A stretch of DNA of 64,000 nt from NCBI GenBank assembly GCA_963678675.1, contig OY783200.1, positions 23,512,190 to 23,576,189 of the forward strand. The letters run 5' to 3'. Of the stretch, positions 37,266-49,600 are shown in pieces. The position numbers and the translations under genes were made by a program. The number at the start of each line of letters is the position of its first letter. The first letter of the stretch is position 1. The notes under the pieces were generated by a model. The model did no database searches. It was given only the letters and a program-made list of their open reading frames with translations, and had not been told where the DNA came from. The stretch comes from Xiphydria camelus. Its lineage: Eukaryota > Arthropoda > Insecta > Hymenoptera > Xiphydriidae.

Positions 37266-40200
37266 CTAAGAAGACATCTCCGAGTAAGTCGGAGAGATGC
37301 TGGATCCTCTGGGTTGCTGGCCCTCGTACGCCGCGTCGGCTGCTCGGGCTCGCGCTTCCACCCTCTCCGATATGCTGCGGATGATCTGCATGTGGAGGTC
37401 CTCCGTGGATTCGATCGACTGGTGAACAGAGTTGAGGTCGACGGTTAAATAGGGATGTTTGTGGCGTCGGCTGGAAGGAGGCGACTACCGTTTGGAACGA
37501 TTTCGAGTCACCCGTGTCGAAAAGATCTCGTAGAAACTCTTAGACAATTTTTATGGGGATCTGATGTACTTCAGATACAGCAATTTCAGATATCCGTTGA
37601 AAAGGTTTGATAATGACGAATAGGAATTCATTGGATTCTATGTGTACCGCGATGGAAATATTTTTTCAATCAATTTTTCTGACAAATTTTGACATATTCT
37701 GACTTTTTCTAGCAATTGGAACATTTTCCGAAAATTTCAAGGAAGCGTCAGAGTTTTTCGGAGAAAACAGAGAAAATCCCATAAAGAAAATTATAGAACC
37801 TTGCAAAATGTTATTTGTTCCAACAGATACACATAGAATCCAATACATTCTTATTAATCCCTCTCAGATTTCGATTATGTACTGGGTATCCTGAGAGAGA
37901 ATTGCTGTGTTAAAAGCACATCAAATTCCCATGGAAGTTCTATGACATTCTTACAAATTTTCTATGAGAATCTACGAGAGTCTCAGACATTTTTCCAATA
38001 GAGACTGCACTTCGAAAAAAGTTTATTTGAACAAGAACTTATTAAAAAAATTCACTAGTCAAAAACAGAATTTTTTTCATATCAAACCAAGATCTACTCG
38101 AATTAAAGAAATATTTGCGAACATCGTAAAACCTTCAACTACTTCAAACTTCGAATTTCCTCCTCGTAAATAAATTCCTCATTCACAGCGAATAAATGTT
38201 TCTACTAAATTCGTATTCGAATAAACTCTTCTCAGGATTTTTGCAGTCGGAGGATAACCGAATCCTTCGAGTCGATTCGAATCGTTGCCAATCGTCAGCT
38301 CCCCTTTAAAATTCCAGCACTCTGAAGAAAAGCGTCAAAGCTTCTGGTCAGAACGCGAATCACCTGGATGGAATCCGAGAAGAAGGCGTCGTCGTCCGGC
38401 TCGTTATTACAGCCGTTCGACCTGGCCCGAATCGACGGGCTCGGCGTGTCGACGAGCTCCGGTAGCTCGGGAACGGTGGAGAGTTTGCATTCGTCGGAGA
38501 CATCATACACCTCCATCTCGGTCGTTTGCATCTGCTCCGGCTCTTCGGAACGATGCTCTGGACAGGGAGGGAGGTGTATGTGAACGACCTAGCTAACCGA
38601 GGTCTCCTCGACGGAGGGGCTGCCGAGGGCCTGGGGCTCACCGTTCGCGTGCTTCGACTCGGACCTGTCGAGGCGCGGCGGGCTGCTCCGCGAGCCCGAG
38701 GTCACGCTTTGCATCGTCTGACTTCTGGTGCCGGCGAAGCGCATGCTGAACCCAGCACGGTTCGCGCTTTGTCCACCCGTGCCGCCGCCGGGCTGTACGA
38801 CGAAAAGGTGGCTTGAATGAGGGAGCGTCTAGTCTTGCGAGGGCGGTTTGTCGCGAGCCATTGAACCAGGGAGGTGGAGGCGCGTCTCCTTAGGGTTTGG
38901 TACAGCTGCAACGGCGTAGGGTGGAACGTGGTGTGGGGGGAGTACAGCGAGACAACGGAGCACTCCGAGATCGTGGCGGAACGACCAGAGATGTGATCGA
39001 TTTCCTTGCAATCCTTCCTCGACAATTCTTAGCCGGGAAACTCCATCTCTCTTAGCTTCGCTTTGATTCAGCGTTAATGGAACTTGCATCGAGTGCATCG
39101 CCAAAGCCAGATAACACCGAGTCGTTCGAAAGTTGCTGAAAAAACGTCGCCAAAGAGTCACGGATAGCTTTTCGATTAAATTGACTTCAGAACGTCTTAT
39201 GACTCACTTTCGAATTACTTGTATCATTGGAAGACGTCTTTTAGACGACTTATGATTAAAAGTCGTCTGAAAGTGTGACATAAAACGTCTTGAAGATGAT
39301 TTAAAGACGTTTTCTCAGCTCGTGTGCTGTCAAAAAGTAAGACATCAGACTGCCTACGGATGGCTAAAAGACAGTTTCCTGGCTCGCGTTGCGACCTGGA
39401 ATCGCAGCGGATATTTCGTACAATAAAGGAGGAGCATCGGGGTATTCGAGCGAAGACGGCGATTGGAAGTGGTTATTTTAGCGGCTTATCCCGATAACGC
39501 GCGACTTACTTCGGATATTGATAACATATATCCATTTTAACGACGCGCCGAGCAACGGGCGGCGACGATTTATGAGCGATGAGAGGCGTCGGCGTGATTC
39601 TTTTTTATGGTCTATTTTCTCTAAGTCTACGTCACCCGGAATGCTCACGCGCGCGCGAGAGAGAGACGTGGAAAAGAGATTTATGTAATGCCTTCCCTTA
39701 CATTTTCAGTAGTGGGAGGAGTAATAATTCGTCCAGCAATTCCTTCCGGATGTCTGTTACCTCGCATCACGCCACGGAAATTAACGTAACGTAGCGCAAA
39801 ACAACAGACATCCACGAGAAATCTCCACTGAGATAAATCACCGTTCGAATAAAGTCAATTTCTCGCGAACAAATGTTCAGCGAGCGAATAAAAGTTCCCT
39901 CGCGGGAAGGAGCTTTATTCCCCTGCACAGCAAAACTAATCAGATCACTCCCGCGAATCCGCGACACGGACGGGGAGAGCTTCGCTTTTTTTATTCGAAT
40001 CTCAAGATGGATTTGTGATCTCCCCATCCCTCTCCATCCCCCGCAACGGAGGGGCGTACTAAAGCGAATCTCGTTTTACGAGATCCGCGAGCGCGCAGAG
40101 ACGGAGTTTATCTCGCGACTAGAAATGCGAGGAAGGATTCGTCGACTCGCAGTTCCCGCACATTCGATCCGAGTATTTTCGGCGCGCTGGAGATGATAAA

Positions 40201-40640
40201 GGCTCTTCGTTTTATCGCGAACCTACGCGACTCTGCTGCTGCTGTACTCCCGCGACGTACGCAGCATCCCACTTTCCCCCTTTCTCCCGGAGACCACGAA
40301 TTTCTCTGTCGTCCCTCGTTCAATGGCGCGATGTCGTCTCGGCTGGACTTCAGGGGGGTAACGAGAGAAATCATCGACTTACGTTGGGATGGGCGGGCCT
40401 GACGTTCTTGTACGGTTGGAAGAGCACCAGGTAAACTTTCGGCGTGAAGAGACAGCCGAGCGCGACCGTCGCCGAGATGTTGATGCACATGCACATGCTC
40501 GCTATCTGTATCTGTCGACAAAGCAGAGGCCAAAGTGTAATTGACAAAGTTTGCCCTCGAGTTCGCCGCGGCGAATATCAGCCGGGTGGAAGGGTAAAAA
40601 ACCCGCGTCCCGCCTCGCTTTGAAACTTACCCTCTCGCGC

Positions 40641-40683
<43 letters not shown>

Positions 40684-43600
40684 ACCTCAGTTTTGCCGGC
40701 TCTTTAAAGTTCCACTTAAAAGCTTTTACCCCGGGATGCGGGGGGTGGATTGTACGCGAGCACGTGCGAGTGGTAACGCAGGTACGACCCCCTCGTCGGG
40801 TTCATCAAGAGTCGGCATAAGTCGTATACGATTCGACGTTTGTGGAAATCGGAGCGGAGTCGTTCGGGTTTTGGATCCCTTTTTCACAGAAGGATTCGGG
40901 TAATGGGAGTTGATATATCGGGTTTCGCTTGACTTTATGGAAGCCTTGAGAGAGCCATTACGAATCGAGTGGGTTTAAAAACGCGATGGAAATCGAGACG
41001 GTTCTCTGATTGCTACTTTGAATTTCTTAACTTCGATTTTATTCAGATTCGTCAGGCTACCGTCGTGGAAAACTGAAAAATTCTGACCTCTTTCGATTTC
41101 CTGCAGTGATTTATTGGTACATTTTCGGACATTTTCAAGGAAGTGTCAGAGTTGCTCAGCAAAAGTCAGAGAAGCGTCCAAAGATATCCACGTTTCTTTC
41201 ACGCACAGAAACTTTTCCGAAAAAGTCTAACATACATTTACAAATGTCTGGAAACGTCTGCAAAATTCTGCAAAAATTCTTGAAACTGTCTACATTTACT
41301 TTTAAAGAAATTATACATTTTCGAGAAATGACCGAATTCCAGAATTGCTCAGTAATCTGTCAGAATGTATCGGATATTCGTCAGTCCGAGTTTATCACAG
41401 AATTTGTTCGAAAAAAAAGTGGATATCTTCGGACAATTTTCTGATTTTCCCTGAAAACGCCTGAAAGTGTTTCAATTGCCGCAGAGAATCAGGGAAACCA
41501 TCGAAATATCTCAAGAGTATTTCAGAAATACGTCACTTTTTCTCGACTTTCGAAACAAGGAGCACGCGCATACCTTGTAGTCGTTGTTGGTGCCGAAGTA
41601 GATCGGCACGAAAGCCAGCCAGACGATGCAGGTGGAGTACATGGTGAAGCCGATGTACTTGGCCTCGTTGAAGTTTTCCGGTATCTTCCGCGTCTTGAAG
41701 GCGTACAGGGTGCACATCAGTATGAGGATCATGTTGTAGACGAGGGACATCATGAGGGAGAAGGTCGAGACGCGGCAGGTGAGGACCGCCGTGAGCGGAT
41801 AGGGGTGGATCTCCTTCGTGTCCGGCGGCTCGATGATCAACCAAACGATAGCTCCGACGAGCTGGACTGCAGTGATCCCTATAAACACGGGAGTTCCATA
41901 ATGCGGTGTTACGCGGCGGCGAGGGACGATCCTCCCTTATCGAGGCAATCCCTTCGCTCGGAATCGAAGACACTCGCGGCGCCTTCACCGAGAATCCGAT
42001 ACTCACCAATGGCGATCGCCACTTGGCTTCTCGGTGACGTGTACGAGGGTCTCTTGATGCTCTTGATGCCCTGAAGGTTGAAGATTCGCGAGATGCGATT
42101 GGTCTTCGTCAGTATCGCGCTGTAGCAGATGCTGAGGCAAAGACCGAGCCCGATGCGCAGGTAGGTGCAGTTCCAGGTGGTCGGTTTGCTGAGGATGACG
42201 AAGCTCATGCCGTAGCAGGAGAGTATACCCACCAGGAGAACGTAGCAGAGCTCGCGACCGGACGCCATGATCACCGGGGTTCGATTGAAGCTGCAGTTGG
42301 GAGATGAGCGAGCGGTGAGTGAGTCGGAGGAAGCGTATTGTTTGCGGGATGATTGGCGGAGTTATCGAGGCCGCAGAAGCGGACTGATCGATCGAAGGCT
42401 CACCGGATGAAGACGGCGGTTGTGAAGAGGGTGCTGAGGATGCCGATTGACGCGAAAGCGAGGGGCACCACGGCCCAAGGGCTGGTCCAGGGGATGACCT
42501 CGGCTGCCAGCTTGATGCACCTGCTCTTCGTCTCGTCCGGCGCGCTACCGGGGTCGCAGCTCTTGCAGGTGTCGTTGAACACGTAGGCGTCTTCGCGACA
42601 GGCCACGCAGCTCCAGCAGCAAACTTCCTGCAACCGCGAATATTGCCTGAATGAGATACTCCCCGATTTAATGGACTTGCGGGGATTAGAGTAATCCTTC
42701 CGGACTTGATTGGCTGGTCATACAACGTCTAATCTCGTCGTCGCTTGGCTACTTTTTTGGTGTCTCGGCAGGTTGTATTTACAATTAGAGAATCCAAGTA
42801 ATTCCTCTTCCAGGATACGTCCAAGTTTCATTCGTGGTACGTCCGCCGTTCGACTGAACTCGTGCGCGAGGTAAAGAATTCTTAACGCGCCGGAATCCAG
42901 CTGGGAAAACTATTATATATAGCTGGAACTTTATTTAGAACGAGCGGCTCGTGGCTCGACTGATAACCGGGATTGCACATACGTTTTCCGGTTGGAAACG
43001 AATACGTCTCCGGGGGGAGCTTTGCCCCATTCTCGCGGTGGTTCCGGCTCATTCTTTCCACTTTCCTCTAGCATTGCGTTCTTTTTCCCCGTCGCTGGAG
43101 AAATATTCCCCGGGGGACGTTATGACCCGGGCGGCGTCACACCGGTTGCGGGGCGTATTTCACCGTTAGCGGAAAGGATCTGGAAGGTATTGGATGCTGG
43201 AATAGAGTAAAAGTGGGGCCCAGTTGAAGGCCGAGTTCAAAGTCGAATTATCTCGAAATCGGCGACAGATATCGAAGAAAAGTTTAGATAAAAAGTGTCT
43301 GTCTACGTTTGTACTACAAAAAAGGTACCTAGTATTTTTCGCGTATCTCCACTGCGTTTCGTGATAATCGCGTCCAAAGTTCAACTGAATCGTCTATCCT
43401 AGTTTCACCCTACAGCGGGGTTCCACGCGAGCGGTAATGAAACTCTAGTTCGATATATACCAGCAGCCCTCCAAGCGAAACGATTCGAAGCGGAGCGAAT
43501 CAAAGTCTCACAAAGCACTTCCGCGGCGCAACTCTCAGACTCGTCAATGCGACTCGATAATTGCTTCGCAGAGTTTCATGACTCCGTCTATAAGTTTCCG

Positions 43601-46600
43601 CTCTCGGCCACGGAAGCGAGGCGAAGTGACGGGGATCAATCCGGTTTATCGGTTCCGCCCTGGGCGCAGAGAGAAGTTCGATGAACCCGTTCGATGTACC
43701 TGCTGATTATGACGGTCCCATTTCCGGGTGCACCTTCCCCATTCCTTTTCGCGTATCTCGAAACGTGGTGCAGCCGAGATGAGCGGAGGGGAAACGTTCG
43801 ATCGTTCGGCTGGTTTTCGTCGTTTCGCCTCAGCGAGGAAAACTTTTGGAAGAGCGAGGGAAGGGATGCTGGCTCTCATAGCGCTCGTAGAAAGTTGTGT
43901 ACCGAGCGCTTCATCCGCTGCAATATCAATATCAGCCCTCCGCGCGCGTAAACTCGCTTTCGACGAACCCCACTCGACACGAGGATAATTCGTTGATCTT
44001 GCAGGATGTTTTCCGGTTTTGATCGTAATGGAAGGGTGCAGCGTGGAATTATAGACGAGCGGTACTTCAATGCCTCATTGAAAAGATATCATAAGATTTT
44101 AATAAAAAGCTTGTGAAAATCCCATGGAATTTCTAGGGGAATTTGATGTGCTTTTGACATAGCAATTCGATCTTCCCATAAAAATAATTTTCATATTTTT
44201 AAATTGAAATAAAATTCAATTTAAAGTCAAAGAAAAAAATAATTATTCGCTAAATTATAAGCGTATTTCTCTCTAGAATTATGTGACGTCATCGAAATGC
44301 AAGAGAGACGCATTTATGAGAAGTAACGAGTGGGAGAGAGTGATAGGCTTATAACACGATGACGCTGCTACATTTCTAAATGGCATTTCTCAGCTCAAAG
44401 AAGGTCGAAGATAAAACAAATATGGGGTAAATAATTTTGTCCAAATTTTGCGAATCTTTGGTAAAAAAAATTTGTGAGAAAACCGAATTCCGGATTCCCA
44501 CTAATAAAAGTCTGAAAGGGACGAATAGGAGATGTATTGGATTCTGTGTGCATTTGTAAAAACAAATAAAACCCTGTAACGTTCTATTAATATTTAACTA
44601 ATTACGAATAGAAAAACGTGTACAGGTCATTATTTTTTTACGGGATCTTACTTATTTTTTACTGATATACATCCCCATCTATCATATCACTGTCAGCTAT
44701 ACATAGAATCCAATGAATTCCTATTGATCCTTCTCAAACTTTTCTGGAATTGCTGTGCCAAAAGCACATAAGGTTTCTACATAAATTATCCCTGGCAATT
44801 TATGGTAAATTTTCAATAGTACGGACCAGATTCCAATCGAATTAATTTTATCTCGAGCATAAATCGCTCCTCTTTATCCCAATTCCAGCGGTCGACGATG
44901 CGCGCGGAACGCGAGCCGTCGTGGAGGGTGAACGCGGCGGAGGAGCTTCTCGAAAAAAAAATGTCTCGGAGAGATTTCAACCCTCCGCTCGAGCGCCACC
45001 CCGTCGACCCACTTAATTGGCACGAGCCGCTCGCGAGAACCGTGAAGGAGGAACAACGATGGGCGACCCCCGAGTCGAGTGGTTAAGTAACGCTCCGGGA
45101 TCACTTTTCAAGTTCATCGTTTAAACCTGGATGGACCTGGAACGGGGGAGGCGGATTCAACGATGGAGATCCTCCGGTTCGTTGGGCGATGGCGGGGTCG
45201 TTTGCGGAACGACATCCATAAAGAGTGAAAATAATAGGGAACTGTAAAGATTTCGTTCCAAGGATCACCGGTCAAGTTTATCGGTCGACCCGGAGCTCGT
45301 TACGGTCCGGACGAGTGCCGCGACGAATAAAGAAAGCTCTGCAGGGGGGTGGTAAAGGAATCGCGTTTCTCTGAAGGGGTTTTCTCTGGCTTCGGATATC
45401 TGGAAATGGGGATTACCTCTGTAGGAAAATTCCTAAACAAATTCATAATTAAAAGTTGCTGACATACCCTTCAAATAAGAGCAGTATTTACCCTGGTAAC
45501 CAGAGTCTGCTGCAAGCTATCCAGCAGTCTTACGAAAGCTTCTTCCAAAGAATTTGCAATTTTTTTGGAACTAACTATCATGCGATAGAATTTTAGCAAT
45601 CTCGCGAAAAAGTTTAACAAGCAACCTGCATATTTTCTCTGCACGAATTTCAGCATTCTCATAGAAAGATATTACAAGATTTGCTGATGAATACCGCTGT
45701 GATATATTATCTGATGCAAAACTCACAGTATCAATTTGCAGGAAGCTTCCAACTAGTTTTCCGCTTCCTCTATCTTCACAGAGTACTTGCGCAGCATGGT
45801 TACTAGGCTAATTATGAATGGGAACAGAACTTTCTCAAAATTCCCAATGAAACCTGCTCCACATCACCGCTACGAATTTTCGCGAGGCGAGCGAAATATC
45901 GAGAAGCCCAGCGAATCGATACCGAGTCAACAATTTAGTCAGAGGACGAATTATCATATTCTTAGCCCTCGTTAGGCCCTGCCAGAAATAGGGCGGTAGT
46001 TACGCAACAGACGGCGGGGCTTAATTCGAGCACGCGTCGGCAAACGATCATCGTCGCTCGATAAATAGGCCGCCGTTACGGTCAGAGGGCGAGTACTTAT
46101 AGCTCCTCGCGTTCGGTTCGATCGAGGTGGCTGTGTTTTTATTATTTTCAACCCCCTCCACCCCCACGGACTCGCGGCAAACGCGATAATATATTCCCTC
46201 GTTTTACGTTCCACGGCGATCCGGCGTTATATCGCGATATTAAAGCAAACATCAGGGGATGTCTGGTATACGGAGCTGGAAACGTTATCGAACGTGCCGC
46301 TTCCAGGGAGGCTGCCACCCCCGGGCGAAGCCGGTTATTGTCGATGACTGATCGTTCCTCGGCGAATCGATTTCAACGAATCGAGGGCAGAGAAAAGAAT
46401 GATTTTGCAGTTTTAGCAAAACTAAATTATGTCGTCATGATAAAAATACTATCTGCGGCAGCAAAAACTCATGTACAGTAGTGGTAAAAATATTTGCTGG
46501 GATTGCAGTAACATTTGCTATCATCGGACATACCTTTTGCCGTTGCAGATAATATTTCTTATCACGACGGTGAGACATTTTTCGGCAAAATCTAATCCTG

Positions 46601-49600
46601 TCAAGACTGCAAAATCGTCATTTTTCGTTGCCCGTTTTTCCTTGGCTAGAATTTTCGAACACAACGACGAGATACACATTCACCGCGTTAACGACGGTAA
46701 ACTACTCTTGACTCCGACTCGGTTCGCAGTTCAAACACGAAGTGTACGGGAGGCGGTGGACGGAGGTGAGCGAGTCAGAAGCCACTTGGCATAAGCAGCT
46801 TACGCCAGTCAATTTTCCGGGGATCCCCCCCGCCATTATCTCGGCTCGCAAGCTGAATCGTTCGAGATTAAAATGACGCCGGTTCTCCAGGAGCGAGGGA
46901 AACGAACCGCCGCCTTCCCCACCTTATCCCGCTGAAGCGGTTAACCCTCACGGCCCGGCGAAGGAGTTCGCGCCGTTGATGAATTCCACGGCTGCGAAGA
47001 ATTTCCGCTCGATTTCCCTGAACGGTTTTCTCGGGGCGAACCTGATGCGGAGCGCGGCAGGCGACGACGCTGACACATCTCAGCGATTTATCCGCAAATT
47101 TGTGATATTACGCAGGGCGCGTCGGCGCCACGCGCGTTACGCAATCCCTCTGACCTCTTCGACACCGGCGCCCCGAAAAGACGACAGTTTCTTTGCCGCT
47201 CAACGATCGCCGCTTCCGCTGCCGAGGAACGTGCGTGCTCCGTGGCGATTAGGGGTTGGCCGAGGGCTGGTGTGTCGGCTGAATTTATGAAGCCATTATA
47301 CCTGGGCCGCGCGCGACTCTCGCCCCGTAAGAATATACAGCGACGCGCGCGTCCACCCCCTCCCACCGCCACTGTTAAATGGTCCATGTACCCGCGATGT
47401 TTTCCTTTCCCAACCCCACTTCGTTATTAACGCACTCTTTGTCCTTCGCGCACCACTCGACTTCTGGCTAATTCATCGCGCCGTTAACGCGCCGACGGCC
47501 AATCGAGCGTCGAGAATTCGTTACGCCCCCGCGCGAAAACAAGATTTTCCATCGAGAGCGTCTCCCGCGTGCGCGAGAGGAGGATTATCTTTCCTCGTCG
47601 CTTCCCGCTTTTTTCGCTTCGTTATCAACGCCCTCGTCCCGGCGTTTGAAAATAAATCTCGCCGGCGCGTCGTCGTCGTCGTCGTCGCCACTCATTAGCG
47701 CCGGACCGAACTTTCTCCGCTAATTTATTCGTCCTCACCAGAAAGTTGCGGACGTGACCGAGGGGACAGTTGTCGCTGCACAGACTCCGGGGCACGTGAG
47801 CTTCACCGGGCCCGGTCGCCCATCGCGTCAGGTTTATGTCCATGTCCAACCTGGATGAGGGAGAATTTGATGTTTGAATTGGATGTCTGATGAAATTTTG
47901 AGAGGATATTTCATAATTATTCGTTATAAGTTATTCTTTCTTCCGTTAAGACCCTGGATGGAACGAATTTCTCTAATAAATTTCTGAAACACTCCGATAT
48001 TTTGACTTTTTATTTGATTTATTCGATAAACGCCAATCGGCAATGTACAAAGTTCAAAACATCCTCCCCCCAATAAGGCAAATTAATATTTTCTCTGATT
48101 TTCTGTAGAAATTGGAACATTTTCAGACATTTTCAGGGAAGTAGATATCAGAGTTTATCAGAGAGTCAGAGAAATGTCCAAAAATATTCATGTTAGTTTC
48201 ATGCAAAAAAACTTTTCGGGAAAAGTCCAATAAATACTAACAAATATCTGGAAAAGTCTGGAGAATTCTGAAAATATCTGTATGTATTTTGATAAAAATT
48301 ATAAATTTTCAAGAAATGTCCAACTTAAAAATTTGTTAGAATTTTTTAAAATATTTGTCTTGAGCTTATCAGAATTTTGTCGAAAACTTTATGCGTAAAA
48401 GAAAAGTGGACATTTTTGGACATTTCTCTGCCTTCCTCTTCCCTTCCAATTACTACAGAGTCAGAACAAAAAGTTAAACCATCTCAGAGTTTAAAAGAGA
48501 TTAATTAGAGAAATTTTTCTATAATGGAGTTCACGTTATCAGTCCTCTACTTAGGACCAGCCTTCATCCTCATCGAGAGTCGACAGATGAGAATGACGAA
48601 AGCAAAGCAGGAAGACACACGAACGTAGTCGTACGTGGAAAACGAGGTTAAAGTAAAGCGTACGGACCTAATTTGCGAAACGACGAAGGAAGCGGAGCCC
48701 CACGACTACCGCTGAAAGAGATACCGGGGATACGAGGGGTAACTCCCCCGAAATTGGCGCAATTTCCATGCAAATAAAAAGGCGACGAGCTTACGCTTCC
48801 TTCCACAATCCGATGAGCGTGTAATCGAAGCGACCCTCCTCGTTCCTCTGGTACTGGTAGATGTTGTAGAAGCCATAGGGATCGCCATCGGAGTTGAACT
48901 TGATCTCGGTCCCCTGGCGACCTGCGGGCAATGCGAAACTTGCGGTTCCTGATTGAATCTGATCGAGTCGCGCATCACGAGAGACGATTGAGTGTATCTC
49001 TGCTTGTATTTATACACGGCGCGGTTTATCGAATGCAAATCCTCGACCGCGCGATGGGAATTAGTTGGATCTACTGAAAATTACCTGCGGGGGGTCGCAA
49101 GTAATTATATATTTACACCACTTAAATTTTTTAATACATCAATTAGGCGTATCTCTTCCTTACAATCATGTGAAATGGTATGCGATTGCAAGGAAGAAAT
49201 ATTCAATTAATATGAAAAAAGATCTAATCGATCTAAATAAATAATTATTATTTACGACCCCGCAACTAATTTTTTTTCTCAGAGTCAGCAAAAAAAGGGG
49301 GCAATTTAGGTTAAAAAAGGCGATCTACCAGAAATTAGAAACGTGCAGTGGTTTGGAAAAATAACAATTTTCAAGGTGTATGATGAAGAACCCTAATATA
49401 TTGATGCAAAAAGATGAAGTCAGAATTATAACACTCTATTATATTACAAAAAAAAATAGAAAAAGAAAGATATCGATCATTTTGACCCTTTCCACGTAAT
49501 CTGAAACGGTGAAAAGATAAACTCAATTGAGAAGCTGAATAATAGATAGTTTTAAAGGAAAATTATTGAATTCTATATATTATATTAAAACTTAAAAAAA

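Larger units (their letters stand above)
42628..47738 (-). other. Large mGluR-like intron (5.1 kb) between the two cysteine-rich-domain exons
   Basis: No coding exon was recognised. It contains dispersed repeat H copy 1 (43215-43415), family B copy 2 (44085-44790) and dispersed repeat F copy 2 (45505-45730). The remaining sequence is unique-looking, with GC-rich stretches near 46850-47620 that produce stop-poor frames without domains. Confidence 0.55.
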
